A DNA stretch of 64,000 nucleotides from Roseivivax sp. THAF197b (GCF_009363255.1 NZ_CP045318.1:3730304-3794303); one strand, 5' to 3'. Shown: positions 17,605 to 27,768, counted from the first letter of the stretch. Numbers and translations are program-made. Notes: generated by a model not told the origin, from the letters alone.

Positions 17605-18741
17605 ATGGCCTGGGTCGCGGGCGAAACTCCACCGATGTCACCCCGCCCGTCCCTGCGTGGCAAGCTCGCTCAATTGGCCGCAAAGCCCGCCTTTCAGCGC
17701 TGGGCGGCCCGATTCCCCCTGACTCGCAGGCATGTGCGCCGCGAAGGCGAGGCACTGTTCGATCTGGTGCAGGGTTTCGTGTCCAGCCAGGTTTTGCGTG
17801 CGCTGATCGAACTGCGCATTCCGCACCGCGCCATGGACGGCCCGCTGGATCCCAAGGAACTGGGCCCCGCGCTTGATATTCCCGCCGACCGAATGGCGCA
17901 GCTGCTGCAGGCAGGCGCGGCCTTGGGGCTTTTGCGCAAGGATAGAAACACATTCGTCATCACGACGCGCGGTGCTGCCCTGCTTGGCGTGCCCGGCCTC
18001 GAGGGCATGATCCGGCACCATGACGTGCTGTATCGCGATCTTGCCGATCCTGTCGCGCTGCTGCGAGGCGAGACCGAGACCGAGATGGCCAATTTCTGGC
18101 CCTACGTCTTTGGCGGTGCGGATGGCGATCCGGCGACGGCTCGGCTCTATTCCGGCCTGATGAGCGATACGCAGGGCCTGGTTGCCGAGGATACGCTCGA
18201 TGCCGTGTCCTTCTCGGGCGTTCGTCACCTCATGGATGTGGGCGGTGGGCACGGCACCTTTGCCAAGGCTGTCTCTGTGCGGCATCAAGCGATGCGGCTC
18301 ACCGTGTTCGATCTGCCCATCGTAGTCGCGGACGCGCCGCAGCATCCCGCGATCACGTTCCGTGCAGGATCCTTCCGGGACGGCCCGCTGCCCTATGACA
18401 CGGGCGCGGATGCGATCAGCCTGATCCGCGTGCTTTACGATCATAGCGACGACACGGTGCGCGACCTCCTGCGCAAATGTCATGATGCCTTGCCTGCGGG
18501 TGGACGCCTTCTGATTTCCGAGCCGATGTCCGGCGGCGCAAAGCCCGATCCGGTCTGCGACGTCTATTTCGCGTTCTACACGATGGCGATGCGCACCGGG
18601 ACTGTTCGGTCTGCAGAGCGAATCTCCGAACTTTTGCACGATGTGGGTTTCGGACGAGTCCAGCGCCACGCGGCGCGCCGACCTTTCGTGACCCAAGCGG
18701 TCGAGGCGCAAAAATCAAGGACATGTGGGAAAACTGTCTAA
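17605..18741 (+). CDS. crtF: Demethylspheroidene (hydroxyneurosporene) O-methyltransferase CrtF
   Basis: SAM-dependent methyltransferase that forms the 1-methoxy group of spheroidene. 378 residues from ATG 17605; M11 at 17635 is an alternative. An N-terminal winged-helix dimerisation domain (about 45-120) precedes the SAM domain, with LMDVGGGHGTFAKAV (about 210-224), VFDLPIVV and the late ISEPMSG. The stop lies within the first of three PpsR sites that precede bchC. crtE-crtF read toward bchC, so read-through into the bch/puf superoperon is possible, as described for Rhodobacter. Confidence 0.94.
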   Translation: MAWVAGETPPMSPRPSLRGKLAQLAAKPAFQRWAARFPLTRRHVRREGEALFDLVQGFVSSQVLRALIELRIPHRAMDGPLDPKELGPALDIPADRMAQLLQAGAALGLLRKDRNTFVITTRGAALLGVPGLEGMIRHHDVLYRDLADPVALLRGETETEMANFWPYVFGGADGDPATARLYSGLMSDTQGLVAEDTLDAVSFSGVRHLMDVGGGHGTFAKAVSVRHQAMRLTVFDLPIVVADAPQHPAITFRAGSFRDGPLPYDTGADAISLIRVLYDHSDDTVRDLLRKCHDALPAGGRLLISEPMSGGAKPDPVCDVYFAFYTMAMRTGTVRSAERISELLHDVGFGRVQRHAARRPFVTQAVEAQKSRTCGKTV

Positions 18742-18752
18742 TTAGATTGACA
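18735..18752. promoter_or_regulatory. PpsR/CrtJ operator 1 of 3 before bchC
   Basis: Perfect TGT-N12-ACA palindrome (TGTC...GACA). It overlaps the crtF stop codon and ends in TTGACA. Confidence 0.85.
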
Positions 18753-18760
18753 GTTTTGTA

Positions 18761-18778
18761 TGTCATTGTAGTCTTACA
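18761..18778. promoter_or_regulatory. PpsR/CrtJ operator 2 of 3 before bchC
   Basis: Perfect TGT-N12-ACA palindrome (TGTC...TACA), eight bases after operator 1. Confidence 0.85.
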
Positions 18779-18785
18779 TCTTAAG

Positions 18786-18803
18786 TGTAAGAGTCGTCTG
18801 ACA
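18786..18803. promoter_or_regulatory. PpsR/CrtJ operator 3 of 3 before bchC
   Basis: Perfect TGT-N12-ACA palindrome (TGTA...GACA), seven bases after operator 2 and 52 before the bchC ATG. Confidence 0.85.
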
Positions 18804-18855
18804 GTCAAATGCGGTCCCGCATTGCCTCTGACGCCTCGCTCAAGGGAGAAGCGCC

Positions 18856-19797
18856 ATGATGTCAGAGGCCGTCTTGCTAGAAAGCCCGAAGGTGCTTTCG
18901 CTTGGCGCATTGTCTCTGAACGCGCCCGGTGCCGATGACCTCGTCGTCGACATTGCGTATTCGGGTATCTCCACGGGCACGGAAAAGCTGTTCTACACCG
19001 GTGAAATGCCGCCCTTTCCCGGCATGGGGTATCCCCTTGTTCCGGGCTACGAAGCCGCGGGCGAGGTTGTCGAAGCTGCGCCCGGTACCGGTTTCAAGCC
19101 GGGTGATCATGTCTTCGTGCCCGGTGCCGCCTGCTTTGAGGGCGCGCACGGGCTGTTCGGTGGCGCTGCCACGCGGCTTGTGACCAGTGCGGATCGCGTC
19201 AGTCGAATCGATCTCGCGATGGGCGAGACCGGCGCGCTTCTGGCTTTGGCTGCAACGGCCCGCCACGCCTTGGCAGGGTACCGAGCGGAGCTTCCCGAAT
19301 TGATCGTCGGCCATGGCGTTCTGGGCCGACTTCTGGCGCGGTTGACCATCGCCGCCGGTGGACCTGCGCCAACCGTCTGGGAGATTGATCCGCAGCGCAT
19401 GTCGGGGGCCACCGATTACCAGGTCGTCACGCCTGACGCGGATCCGCGCCGGGATTATCGCAGCGTTTATGACGCCTCCGGCAACGGTGCGATCCTGAAC
19501 GACCTCGTCGGACGGCTGTCGCGCGGCGGAGAGATCGTGCTGGCCGGGTTCTATGCAGCACCGCTGTCTTTCGCCTTTCCGCCCGCCTTCATGAAGGAGG
19601 CACGCTTCCGCGTCGCAGCCGAATGGGCGCGTGAAGACCTCATCGCAACACGGACCCTGATCGAGACGGGCGCATTGTCGCTCTCTGATCTGGTGACCCA
19701 CCGCACGACCCGAGGCGGCATCGCCGCGGCTTACGAGACCGCGTTCTGCGATCCGGCCTGCCTCAAAATGATCATCGACTGGAAGGACGCCGCATGA
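18856..19797 (+). CDS. bchC: Bacteriochlorophyllide a dehydrogenase BchC
   Basis: Oxidises the C3-hydroxyethyl group of 3-hydroxyethyl bacteriochlorophyllide a to acetyl. 313 residues of the medium-chain dehydrogenase fold: an N-terminal GroES-like part with [18 protein letters not shown] (about 35-52), then a nucleotide-binding half around [15 protein letters not shown] (about 152-166). The catalytic zinc ligands of classical alcohol dehydrogenases are not evident, as in other BchC. A purine-rich site (AGGGAGAAG) precedes the ATG. First gene of bchCXYZ-pufQBALMC; its stop overlaps the bchX start (ATGA). Confidence 0.94.
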   Translation: MMSEAVLLESPKVLSLGALSLNAPGADDLVVDIAYSGISTGTEKLFYTGEMPPFPGMGYPLVPGYEAAGEVVEAAPGTGFKPGDHVFVPGAACFEGAHGLFGGAATRLVTSADRVSRIDLAMGETGALLALAATARHALAGYRAELPELIVGHGVLGRLLARLTIAAGGPAPTVWEIDPQRMSGATDYQVVTPDADPRRDYRSVYDASGNGAILNDLVGRLSRGGEIVLAGFYAAPLSFAFPPAFMKEARFRVAAEWAREDLIATRTLIETGALSLSDLVTHRTTRGGIAAAYETAFCDPACLKMIIDWKDAA

Positions 19798-20822
19798 AGG
19801 ACGAAGTGCAGAAGCACGCAGGCTCGGGCGAGGTCCCGAACCTGAAGGACTTCGATCAGCGACTGCGTGAGGAGGCGGGTGAAGACCTGGCCGACATCAT
19901 CACGGATGAACCCAAGAGCAAGACGCAGATCATCGCGATCTACGGCAAGGGTGGCATCGGCAAGTCGTTCACGCTGGCCAATCTCAGCCACATGATGGCC
20001 GAGCAGGGTAAGCGCGTGCTGCTCATCGGCTGTGACCCCAAGTCCGACACGACATCGCTTCTGTTCGGTGGCAAGGCCTGCCCGACGATCATCGAAACCT
20101 CGACCCGCAAGAAGCTTGCCGGCGAAGAGGTGCAGATTGGCGATGTGTGCTTCAAGTCCGGTGGCGTCTTCGCGATGGAGTTGGGCGGTCCCGAAGTCGG
20201 TCGCGGCTGCGGCGGGCGCGGCATCATCCACGGCTTCGAGCTGCTGGAGAAGCTGGGCTTCCATGACTGGGATTTCGACTACGTCCTTCTGGATTTCCTG
20301 GGCGACGTGGTCTGCGGCGGCTTCGGCCTGCCCATCGCGCGGGACATGGCGCAGAAGGTGATCCTGGTCGCATCGAACGACCTGCAATCGCTTTATGTCG
20401 CGAACAACGTCTGCTCGGCGGTCGAGTATTTCCGCAAGCTCGGCGGCAATGTCGGCGTCGCGGGTCTTGTGGTGAACAAGGATGACCATTCGGGCGAGGC
20501 GCAAGCATTCGCCGAAGCGGCGGGCATCCCGGTGCTGGCCGCCATCCCGCAGGACGACGACCTGCGCAAGAAATCCGCCAATTACCAGATCGTCGGGACC
20601 TCGAAATCACCCTGGGGCGATCTGTTCGCGGGACTTGCCGCCGAAGTCGCGGAGGCTCCGCCGGTGCGGCCGACGCCGCTCGATCAGGACGGGCTGCTGG
20701 CGCTTTTCGACGGCTCCGAAGTGGGCGCGGGCGTCGTGCTGGAGCCTGCGACCGATGCGGACATGCGCGGCAAACACGCCAAACCGCAGCAAAGCCTCGA
20801 AGTCATCTACGACGACGCGTGA
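19794..20822 (+). CDS. bchX: Chlorophyllide a reductase iron protein BchX
   Basis: NifH-like, [4Fe-4S]-bridging ATPase that passes electrons to BchYZ for reduction of chlorophyllide ring B. 342 residues: P-loop GKGGIGKS at 51-58, and cluster cysteines near 138 (GRGCGGRG) and 173 (DVVCGGFG). The extended N terminus is typical of BchX compared with BchL. The last stretch, after about residue 285, is the BchX-type C-terminal extension. Coupled to bchC by a four-base overlap; bchY follows after 37 bases. Confidence 0.97.
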   Translation: MKDEVQKHAGSGEVPNLKDFDQRLREEAGEDLADIITDEPKSKTQIIAIYGKGGIGKSFTLANLSHMMAEQGKRVLLIGCDPKSDTTSLLFGGKACPTIIETSTRKKLAGEEVQIGDVCFKSGGVFAMELGGPEVGRGCGGRGIIHGFELLEKLGFHDWDFDYVLLDFLGDVVCGGFGLPIARDMAQKVILVASNDLQSLYVANNVCSAVEYFRKLGGNVGVAGLVVNKDDHSGEAQAFAEAAGIPVLAAIPQDDDLRKKSANYQIVGTSKSPWGDLFAGLAAEVAEAPPVRPTPLDQDGLLALFDGSEVGAGVVLEPATDADMRGKHAKPQQSLEVIYDDA

Positions 20823-20859
20823 TGCGCGTCGAAAGCCCCTCGAACCAAGTGGACACCCC

Positions 20860-22389
20860 GTGAAGGACGAAACGCACAATACCGCGAAAGACGCCGCCGG
20901 ACAGGCCGCCCCGCAAGAGGGCATGGGCTGTCATTCGGGCAGCGAGCTGGAGCGTGCCGCGCGTGAAGCCGGGGCGTCTGATATCCTCGACCGCTACGCC
21001 GAGGATTACCCCAAGGGCCCGCATGACAAGCCGCAAAGCATGTGCCCGGCCTTCGGATCTCTGCGCGTTGGTCTGCGCATGAAGCGGGTGGCGACGGTGC
21101 TGTCAGGCTCGGCCTGCTGCGTCTACGGCCTCACTTTCGTATCGCATTTCTACGGGGCGCGCCGGTCAGTTGGGTATGTGCCCTTCAGTTCTGAGACGCT
21201 CGTGACCGGCAAGCTGTTCGAGGACATACGCGACTCGGTTCATGAGATGGCCGATCCGGAGGCCTATGACGCGATCGTGGTGACGAATCTCTGCGTGCCC
21301 ACCGCGTCGGGCGTGCCGCTGCGACTCCTGCCCAAGGAGATCAACGGTGTCCGCATCGTGGGCATCGACGTGCCGGGCTTCGGCATCCCGACCCATGCGG
21401 AGGCCAAGGACGTGCTGGCGGGCGCCATGCTGGCCTATGCCCGCGAGGAAATCGCAGCAGGTCCCGTGCCTGCGCCTGAGACGCGCGTCACGGACCGGCC
21501 CACTTTGACCCTATTGGGCGAAATGTTCCCGGCCGACCCCATGATGATCGGCGCGCTTCTGGCGCCGATGGGCATCGCTGTCGGACCGACCGTGCCCTGC
21601 CGGGAATGGCGCGAGCTTTACGCCGCGCTCGATTGCGGCGCGGTGGCGGCGATCCACCCCTTCTACACGGCTGCCGTGCGCGAGTTCGAGGCCGCGGGCC
21701 GTCCCGTCATCGGATCGGCTCCGGTCGGCCATGACGGGACAGAGGCCTGGCTGGAAGAGGTCGGCGCGGCATTCAGCGTCGAGCGCGCCAAGATCGACGC
21801 GGCCAAGGCGGCCATGCTGCCAGCGATCAAGGCGGCCCTTGCTGCAAACCCCGTCGAGGGGAAAATCACGCTGTCGGGCTATGAAGGTTCCGAGCTGCTG
21901 GTCGCGCGGCTTCTGATCGAAAGCGGTGCGGATGTGCCTTATGTCGGCACGGCCTGCCCGAAGACACGGTTCTCCAAGGCAGACGCGGAATGGCTCGAGG
22001 CACATGGCTGCCGCGTGCAGTATCGTGCCTCGCTTGAGGATGACCTCGCCGCGATGAACTTCCACAAGCCCGACCTTGCCATCGGCACGACACCGATTGT
22101 GCAGAAGGCGAAAGAGCTGGGCGTGCCGGGTCTCTATTACACCAACCTCATCTCCGCGCGGCCCTTGATGGGCGTTGCGGGCGCAGGCTCGCTGGCCGAG
22201 GTGGTCAATGCGGCCATCGCGGGCAAGGCGCGGATGGACAAGATGCGCGACTTCTTCGAAGGGGTCGGCGCGCAGGACACCGCAGGCGTCTGGGAAGGCG
22301 CGCCGAACCTGCGGCCCGACTTCCGCGCGCAGCATCAGAAGAAACTCGACAAGGCGGCCAAGAAAGCCGCGGCGGAGCGGATGATATGA
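20860..22389 (+). CDS. bchY: Chlorophyllide a reductase subunit BchY
   Basis: NifD/K-like catalytic subunit that pairs with BchZ and carries iron-sulfur cluster ligands. 509 residues from GTG 20860. The frame is open further upstream but lies inside bchX and is not protein-like there. Seen: [18 protein letters not shown] (21-38), then [19 protein letters not shown] with C62, and SGSACCVYG (82-90, C86/C87). An ATG at residue 22 could be an alternative start, but the family has sequence before it. Confidence 0.93.
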   Translation: MKDETHNTAKDAAGQAAPQEGMGCHSGSELERAAREAGASDILDRYAEDYPKGPHDKPQSMCPAFGSLRVGLRMKRVATVLSGSACCVYGLTFVSHFYGARRSVGYVPFSSETLVTGKLFEDIRDSVHEMADPEAYDAIVVTNLCVPTASGVPLRLLPKEINGVRIVGIDVPGFGIPTHAEAKDVLAGAMLAYAREEIAAGPVPAPETRVTDRPTLTLLGEMFPADPMMIGALLAPMGIAVGPTVPCREWRELYAALDCGAVAAIHPFYTAAVREFEAAGRPVIGSAPVGHDGTEAWLEEVGAAFSVERAKIDAAKAAMLPAIKAALAANPVEGKITLSGYEGSELLVARLLIESGADVPYVGTACPKTRFSKADAEWLEAHGCRVQYRASLEDDLAAMNFHKPDLAIGTTPIVQKAKELGVPGLYYTNLISARPLMGVAGAGSLAEVVNAAIAGKARMDKMRDFFEGVGAQDTAGVWEGAPNLRPDFRAQHQKKLDKAAKKAAAERMI

Positions 22390-22393
22390 CGGC

Positions 22394-23893
22394 GTGTTTT
22401 CAGAGAACGCGTCGGGGATGGTGCGCATGCTGATCCAGGATCATGATCGCGCGGGCGGCTATTGGGGCGCAGTCTACGCCTTCTGCGCCGTGAAGGGCCT
22501 GCAAGTCGTCATCGACGGCCCCGTCGGCTGCGAAAACCTGCCCGTCACGTCCGTCCTGCACTACACCGACGCTTTGCCGCCCCATGAGTTGCCCATCGTG
22601 GTCACGGGCCTGGGCGAAGAAGAGCTGGGCCGCGACGGTACCGAAGGCGCGATGCGGAGGGCGTGGGAAACGCTCGACCCGGCATTGCCGGCGGTGGTCG
22701 TCACCGGCTCCATCGCCGAGATGATCGGCGGCGGCGTCACGCCGCAAGGCACCAATATCCAGCGCTTCCTGCCGCGCACGATCGACGAGGATCAGTGGCA
22801 GGCCGCCGACCGGGCGATGACCTGGATCTTCACCGAATACGGCATGACCAAGGGCCGGATGCCGCCCGAAAAGAAGCGCGAGGAAGGTTCAAGGCCCCGC
22901 GTGAATATCCTCGGACCTATGTACGGCACGTTCAACATGCCGTCTGACTTGGCCGAGATCCGGCGCATGGTCGAAGGCATCGGCGCCGAAGTGAACATGG
23001 TGATGCCCATGGGCGCGCACCTGGCCGAGATGCGGAACCTCGTGAATGCCGACGCCAATATCGTGATGTATCGCGAGTTCGGGCGCGGCCTGGCCGAAGT
23101 ACTGGGCAAGCCGTTCCTGCAAGCGCCCATCGGGATGGAATCTTCGACCCTGTTCCTGCGCAAGCTGGGGGACATGCTGGGGCTCGATCCCGAGCCGTTC
23201 ATCGAGCAGGAAAAGCATTCCACGCTGAAGCCCGTCTGGGATCTTTGGCGGTCCGTCACCCAGGATTTCTTCGCCACGGCGAATTTCGCCGTCGTCGCGA
23301 ACGAGACCTACACGCGCGGTATCCGCAAATACCTCGAGGACGATCTGGGTCTGCCCTGCGCGCTTGCGGTCGAACGGAAGGCCGGGGCCAAGACCGACAA
23401 CGATCACGTGCGGGCGACGCTGCACGCGGCGCGTCCCATCGTCGTGATGGGCTCGATCAATGAGAAGATGTACCTCGCCGAGATGAGCGCTGGGCATGGG
23501 CCGAAACCGGCCTTCATCCCGGCTTCGTTCCCCGGTGCCGCGATCCGCAGGCATACCGGCACGCCTTTCATGGGCTATGCGGGGGCCGCCTATCTGCTGC
23601 AGGAAATCTGCAACGGGCTGTTCGACGCGCTGTTCCACATTCTGCCGCTCGGGGCTGCGATGGATGCGGGCGATGCCACGCCCACACCGCTCCGTCGCGA
23701 CTTTCCCTGGGATGCCGATGCACAGGCCGAGCTTGACCGCATTGTCGCGTCCCATCCGATTCTCACCCGCATTTCCGCGGCCAAAACGTTGCGCGATGCC
23801 GCTGAGGCAGAAGCGCTCCGCCAGGGGGCCGAACGCGTCGTTCTCGAAACGGTCGCGGCCCTTGATCCATCCACGAAAGGACAGACCCCATGA
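22394..23893 (+). CDS. bchZ: Chlorophyllide a reductase subunit BchZ
   Basis: Second catalytic subunit of chlorophyllide a oxidoreductase. 499 residues from GTG 22394, four bases after the bchY stop; ATG at 22418 or 22427 would also keep the conserved core. The N-terminal block [15 protein letters not shown] and [19 protein letters not shown] (C46) are diagnostic. The C-terminal part carries a PCP-red-like helical tail ending in [10 protein letters not shown]. The stop overlaps pufQ (ATGA), joining bch and puf genes into one transcript. Confidence 0.95.
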   Translation: MFSENASGMVRMLIQDHDRAGGYWGAVYAFCAVKGLQVVIDGPVGCENLPVTSVLHYTDALPPHELPIVVTGLGEEELGRDGTEGAMRRAWETLDPALPAVVVTGSIAEMIGGGVTPQGTNIQRFLPRTIDEDQWQAADRAMTWIFTEYGMTKGRMPPEKKREEGSRPRVNILGPMYGTFNMPSDLAEIRRMVEGIGAEVNMVMPMGAHLAEMRNLVNADANIVMYREFGRGLAEVLGKPFLQAPIGMESSTLFLRKLGDMLGLDPEPFIEQEKHSTLKPVWDLWRSVTQDFFATANFAVVANETYTRGIRKYLEDDLGLPCALAVERKAGAKTDNDHVRATLHAARPIVVMGSINEKMYLAEMSAGHGPKPAFIPASFPGAAIRRHTGTPFMGYAGAAYLLQEICNGLFDALFHILPLGAAMDAGDATPTPLRRDFPWDADAQAELDRIVASHPILTRISAAKTLRDAAEAEALRQGAERVVLETVAALDPSTKGQTP

Positions 23894-24111
23894 CCGACAT
23901 CAGTTCGAATGCGCCCCAGCGGTCCCGCTCGACGAAACGGGGTACCGAGTTTCTTCTCTATTTCAGCCTGATTTTCGTGCTGGCGATCCCATTCGCCACC
24001 GTCTTCTGGCTGCTGGAGGTGTTCCAGAAGCAGACGCTCAACCTGCACGGGCCGCTGGCCCGCGCCTGGGCGGAAGCCGACCGGATCACGCCGCTCATTT
24101 TCTCGGCCTGA
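23890..24111 (+). CDS. pufQ: PufQ, bacteriochlorophyll delivery/assembly protein
   Basis: Small single-span membrane protein that in Rhodobacter is needed for LH and reaction centre formation and appears to affect bacteriochlorophyll flux. 73 residues: basic N terminus ([14 protein letters not shown]), one membrane helix (about 22-45, [20 protein letters not shown]), then a short amphipathic tail. Start fixed by the four-base overlap with bchZ. It is followed by a 124-base hairpin-containing spacer before pufB. Confidence 0.9.
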   Translation: MTDISSNAPQRSRSTKRGTEFLLYFSLIFVLAIPFATVFWLLEVFQKQTLNLHGPLARAWAEADRITPLIFSA

Positions 24112-24188
24112 TCCAGGTCCGAGAGCCCGAGACTGACTGCTCCTGACGGAGTGGGCAGGCCCCGAGGGGGAGACCCCGAAGGGACCCG

Positions 24189-24207
24189 GCCGTGAGGGTG
24201 TCACGGC
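24189..24207 (+). other. Stem-loop in pufQ-pufB spacer
   Basis: Perfect seven-base stem (GCCGTGA / TCACGGC) with a five-base loop, about 29 bases before the pufB ATG. The rest of the spacer is G/C-run rich. It may be part of the pufQ-pufB mRNA processing region known in Rhodobacter (inference). Confidence 0.5.
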
Positions 24208-24235
24208 GTCAGCGTAACGTTCCGGAGGAAAGTTA

Positions 24236-24385
24236 ATGGCTGATAATACTGACCTGTCATTCACAGGTCTCACCGATGAGCAGGCGCAGGAACTGCACTC
24301 CGTCTACATGAGCGGCCTCTGGCTGTTCTCGGCGGTTGCGGTGGTCGCACACCTGGCGACCTTCATCTGGCGCCCTTGGTTCTGA
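24236..24385 (+). CDS. pufB: Light-harvesting 1 (LH1) beta polypeptide PufB
   Basis: 49-residue antenna subunit of the core complex ring. The sequence runs [16 protein letters not shown] at the N terminus through a single membrane helix to FIWRPWF at the C terminus. His39 in VVAHLATF is the bacteriochlorophyll ligand and His21 is the second conserved His. The C-terminal RPWF motif is LH1-beta specific. A strong CCGGAGGAA site precedes the ATG. pufA starts 13 bases after the stop, as in all puf operons. Confidence 0.96.
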   Translation: MADNTDLSFTGLTDEQAQELHSVYMSGLWLFSAVAVVAHLATFIWRPWF

Positions 24386-24398
24386 GGAGAGAAGAGAC

Positions 24399-24560
24399 AT
24401 GGCAAAGTTCTACAAGATCTGGCTCATCTTCGACCCCCGCCGCGTGTTCGTGGCACAGGGTGTTTTCCTCTTCCTGCTCGCAGCGATGATCCACTTGGTC
24501 GTTCTTTCGAACGGCATCAACTGGTTCGAAACTGCTGCAGCGGTTGGCGCGGCCAACTGA
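24399..24560 (+). CDS. pufA: Light-harvesting 1 (LH1) alpha polypeptide PufA
   Basis: 53-residue antenna subunit. [20 protein letters not shown] at the N terminus is the classic LH1-alpha interface. The membrane helix contains AAMIHLVVL with His32 as bacteriochlorophyll ligand, followed by NWFE. The ATG at 24399 follows GAAGAGAC; an in-frame start farther upstream lies in pufB. A perfect hairpin begins right after the stop, consistent with the segmental stabilisation of pufBA mRNA. Confidence 0.97.
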   Translation: MAKFYKIWLIFDPRRVFVAQGVFLFLLAAMIHLVVLSNGINWFETAAAVGAAN

Positions 24561-24579
24561 GAGTGGCGGCGCGCCACTC
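24561..24579 (+). other. pufA-pufL intercistronic stem-loop
   Basis: Perfect eight-base stem (GAGTGGCG / CGCCACTC) with a three-base loop that starts at the first base after the pufA stop. It matches in position the hairpin known in Rhodobacter to protect the pufBA segment from 3' decay. No T tract follows, so transcription can continue into pufL. Confidence 0.75.
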
Positions 24580-24730
24580 GTGCGGGCCGATCCAAGGTGA
24601 ATACGACAAAGCTGTGGGCGGATGAGGCAAAGGTCGCAACCGCCCACGGCAAACCAAGAACAAGAATACGACGAACCGACGGCACACGGTCGCTGACCGC
24701 AGGACGCCGCCACAAGCGGAGACAAAGACG

Positions 24731-25561
24731 ATGGCTATGCTCAGCTTCGAAAAGAAGTACCGCGTCCGCGGAGGGACGCTGATCGGCGGCGATCTGTTCG
24801 ACTTCTGGGTGGGCCCGTTTTACGTGGGCTTCTTTGGAGTCACGACCGCCTTTTTCTCGCTCCTCGGGACGATCCTGATCCTGTGGGGCGCTGCACATCA
24901 GGGCACGTTCAATCCCTGGCTCATCAACATCCCGCCACCTGACCTGTCCTACGGTCTGGGCGCGGCACCGCTGATGGAGGGCGGCCTCTGGCAGATCATC
25001 ACGATCTGCGCGATCGGGGCCTTCTGTTCCTGGGCCCTGCGCGAGGTCGAGATCTGCCGCAAGCTCGGCATGGGTTATCACGTGCCCTTTGCCTTCTCGG
25101 TCGCGATCTTCGCCTATGTCACGCTCGAGGTGTTCCGCCCGATGCTGCTGGGCGCCTGGGGACACGCCTTCCCGTATGGCATCTTCAGCCATCTCGATTG
25201 GGTGTCGAACACGGGCTACGCCTATCTGCACTTCCACTACAATCCGGCGCATATGCTGGCGGTGACGCTGTTCTTCACCACCACGCTCGCACTGGCGTTG
25301 CATGGCGGTCTGATCCTGTCGGCGGCGAACCCCGAAAAAGACGAGATCATGAAGACCCCCGACCACGAGGACACGTTCTTCCGGGACTTCATCGGCTATT
25401 CGGTCGGCACGCTGGGCATCCACCGCGTCGGCTACCTTCTGGCCATCAATGCAGGCTTCTGGTCGGCCGTCTGCATCATCATCTCCGGTCCGGTTTGGAC
25501 CAAGGGCTGGCCGGAATGGTGGAACTGGTGGCTCGAGATGCCGATCTGGGGACACCTGTGA
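24731..25561 (+). CDS. pufL: Photosynthetic reaction centre L subunit
   Basis: Five-helix membrane subunit that binds the active-branch cofactors. 276 residues, the standard length. Seen: [20 protein letters not shown] at the N terminus, [20 protein letters not shown] with the special-pair His, and [10 protein letters not shown] with an Fe/QB-side His. A further HRVGYLL segment is near the end. The ATG follows GGAGACAAAGACG. The 170-base leader between pufA and pufL holds one hairpin and no gene. Confidence 0.98.
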   Translation: MAMLSFEKKYRVRGGTLIGGDLFDFWVGPFYVGFFGVTTAFFSLLGTILILWGAAHQGTFNPWLINIPPPDLSYGLGAAPLMEGGLWQIITICAIGAFCSWALREVEICRKLGMGYHVPFAFSVAIFAYVTLEVFRPMLLGAWGHAFPYGIFSHLDWVSNTGYAYLHFHYNPAHMLAVTLFFTTTLALALHGGLILSAANPEKDEIMKTPDHEDTFFRDFIGYSVGTLGIHRVGYLLAINAGFWSAVCIIISGPVWTKGWPEWWNWWLEMPIWGHL

Positions 25562-25575
25562 GGAGGATGTAAGAC

Positions 25576-26571
25576 ATGCCTATGATTGAGTACCAAAACA
25601 TCTTCACGCAGGTCCAAGTCCAGGGCACGCCTGAGATGGGAATGAACGATAACGGCCGGATGATGGAGGAGCGGACCAAGAACCCGTTCTTCTCCACCCT
25701 CGCGGGCTTCTTCGGAAACGCGCAGATCGGCCCGATCTACCTGGGCTGGACCGGTCTCGTCTCGCTTCTGACCGGTATCCTTGCGCTGAACATCATCGGT
25801 CTGAACATGCTGGCGCAGGTCGGCTGGTCGATCCCCGAGTTCATCCGGCAGGGCTTCTGGCTGGCGCTTGAGCCGCCGAGCCCGGAATACGGCCTCAAGA
25901 TCCCGCCGCTGCAAGATGGCGGCTGGTACATCATCGCGAGCTTCTTTCTCCTGATCTCGGTGATGAGCTGGTGGGCGCGCTCCTACCTGCTCGCCCGCGA
26001 GCAGAAGATGGGCAAGCACATCTTCTGGGCCTTCGGTTCGGCGATCTGGCTGTTCCTGGTGCTGGGCCTCTTCCGCCCGGTGCTGATGGGATCGTGGTCG
26101 GAGGCCGTGCCTTACGGTATCTTCCCGCATCTCGATTGGACCACGGCCTTCTCGATCCGCTACGGGAACCTCTACTACAACCCGTTCCACGCGCTTTCGA
26201 TCGTGTTCCTTTACGGCTCGGTTCTGCTGTTCGCCATGCATGGCGGCACGATCCTGGCAGTCACCCGCTATGGCGGTGACCGCGAGCTTGAGCAGATCGT
26301 TGACCGGGGCACGGCCACCGAACGGGCCGCTCTGTTCTGGCGCTGGACCATGGGCTTCAACGCCACGATGGAAGGCATCCACAGATGGGCATGGTGGTTC
26401 GCGGTTCTCGCACCGATCACCGGCGGCATCGGTATCCTGCTGACGGGCACGGTCGTGGACAACTGGTTCATCTGGGCACAAGAGCATCACTTCGCTCCGG
26501 CCTATGACGGAAGCTACGGCTACCAGTCCTACGGACAGACCTATCAGTCCTTTATCGGCGGAGGTGAGTGA
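25576..26571 (+). CDS. pufM: Photosynthetic reaction centre M subunit
   Basis: Partner of PufL. 331 residues, longer than the Rhodobacter protein by a C-terminal extension ([20 protein letters not shown]), as found where a PufC cytochrome is bound. Markers: [13 protein letters not shown] at the N terminus, [33 protein letters not shown] and [13 protein letters not shown] strong AGGAGG site precedes the ATG. The stop overlaps the Shine-Dalgarno region of pufC, whose ATG begins one base after it. Confidence 0.98.
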   Translation: MPMIEYQNIFTQVQVQGTPEMGMNDNGRMMEERTKNPFFSTLAGFFGNAQIGPIYLGWTGLVSLLTGILALNIIGLNMLAQVGWSIPEFIRQGFWLALEPPSPEYGLKIPPLQDGGWYIIASFFLLISVMSWWARSYLLAREQKMGKHIFWAFGSAIWLFLVLGLFRPVLMGSWSEAVPYGIFPHLDWTTAFSIRYGNLYYNPFHALSIVFLYGSVLLFAMHGGTILAVTRYGGDRELEQIVDRGTATERAALFWRWTMGFNATMEGIHRWAWWFAVLAPITGGIGILLTGTVVDNWFIWAQEHHFAPAYDGSYGYQSYGQTYQSFIGGGE

Positions 26572-26572
26572 C

Positions 26573-27688
26573 ATGTTACCCTGGTTCAAGAAGTGGAATT
26601 CGGAACGTCCCACCGACATCTACGGCCCGGCCATTCTGGTCGGTGCCCTGGGGTCCGCCGTTATCGTCGCAGCCTTCCTCGTGGTGGTGGGCCAGCCCTT
26701 CGCCACGAAGTCGATGCAGACGGGACCGGCAGGCACGGGCATGGTCGTCACCGAATTCGTGAACGAGATCGAGGCGGCAGATCCCACGATCGAGGGATAC
26801 TACACCGAAGCGGCCTACGTGCCGGAAGAGGGCGAGGCGCTTGCCTCGGATGTCTACGAGAACGTCCAGGTTCTGGGCAATGTGACGGAAGGCAACTTCC
26901 TGCGCCTGATGAACGCGATGACCCAATGGGTGTCGCCGGAACAGGGCTGCGTCTACTGCCATGCGGGCGCCAACGAGGGCAATTACGCCGGTGACGATCT
27001 CTACACCAAGATCGTCTCCCGGCGGATGATCCAGATGACCCAGAACATCAACGAGTTCTGGGCGGGTCACGTGAATGCCAACGAAGAGGTCGGGGTGAAC
27101 TGCTACTCTTGCCACCGCGGCCAGAACGTGCCGTCCGAGATCTGGTTCAAGATCGCGCCGGTGAACGAGGCAGCAGAAGGCTGGGCGGCGGTGCAGAACC
27201 GCGTCACCGTCCAGAGCCAGTATACGTCGCTGCCCTCTGACGCGCTCGAGAAATACCTTCTCGATGGTGAGCAGATCAACGTGCACAACCTCGAAGCGCA
27301 TGTGGCCGAACTGCCCAGCCAGGAAGGCGTGCGTAACTGGCAGCAGACGGAACGGACGTTCAGCCTGATGAACTACGTCTCGAACTCGCTCGGGGTGAAC
27401 TGCAACTTCTGCCACAACAGCCGGGCCTTCTACGACGGCGGGCAGATCACGCCGCAATGGGCCACGGAAAGCCTGGGCATCCAGATGGTGCTCGAGATGA
27501 ACAACGATTATCTCGTGCCGCTCGAGGATCAGTATCCGCCCGAGCGTCTGGGTCCGGTCTATGCCGATGCGCCGAAGGCTGCCTGCAAGACATGCCACAA
27601 GGGCTATCAGCAGCCGCTGCAAGGCATGAACGTGATCGCCGACTGGCCTGAACTGGCCACGACATCCGGCGAATACGTCTACGAATGA
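26573..27688 (+). CDS. pufC: Reaction centre-bound tetraheme cytochrome c subunit
   Basis: Re-reduces the oxidised special pair on the periplasmic side. 371 residues with four CXXCH haem sites: C126-H130, C177-H181, C277-H281 and C338-H342. Met-containing helices lie before each of the first three (LMNAM, MIQM, FSLMNY). Residues 19-40 form one hydrophobic segment without a lipobox Cys, so the protein is held by an uncleaved N-terminal anchor rather than by lipid. Start at ATG 26573, after GGAGGTGAG. Its presence instead of pufX separates this cluster from Rhodobacter sphaeroides/capsulatus. Confidence 0.97.
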   Translation: MLPWFKKWNSERPTDIYGPAILVGALGSAVIVAAFLVVVGQPFATKSMQTGPAGTGMVVTEFVNEIEAADPTIEGYYTEAAYVPEEGEALASDVYENVQVLGNVTEGNFLRLMNAMTQWVSPEQGCVYCHAGANEGNYAGDDLYTKIVSRRMIQMTQNINEFWAGHVNANEEVGVNCYSCHRGQNVPSEIWFKIAPVNEAAEGWAAVQNRVTVQSQYTSLPSDALEKYLLDGEQINVHNLEAHVAELPSQEGVRNWQQTERTFSLMNYVSNSLGVNCNFCHNSRAFYDGGQITPQWATESLGIQMVLEMNNDYLVPLEDQYPPERLGPVYADAPKAACKTCHKGYQQPLQGMNVIADWPELATTSGEYVYE

Positions 27689-27693
27689 TGCGA

Positions 27694-27723
27694 TCCGGGC
27701 GGCGGCCTCCCCCGTCGCCCGGA
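27694..27723 (+). other. Stem-loop 1 after pufC
   Basis: Perfect eight-base stem (TCCGGGCG / CGCCCGGA), 14-base loop, beginning six bases after the pufC stop. No T tract, so mRNA 3'-end protection is more likely than termination. Confidence 0.6.
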
Positions 27724-27734
27724 AGCGTCGCCAG

Positions 27735-27768
27735 ATCCGGTCATTTTCCTTTCCCAGGATGACCGGAT
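27735..27768 (+). other. Stem-loop 2 after pufC
   Basis: Perfect ten-base stem (ATCCGGTCAT / ATGACCGGAT) with a 14-base pyrimidine-rich loop. Confidence 0.65.

Noticed and set aside
18841..18859. Alternative bchC start at the second ATG (18859)
   Set aside because: Both ATGs are adjacent; the first has better spacing to the AGGGAGAAG site, and the difference is one residue.
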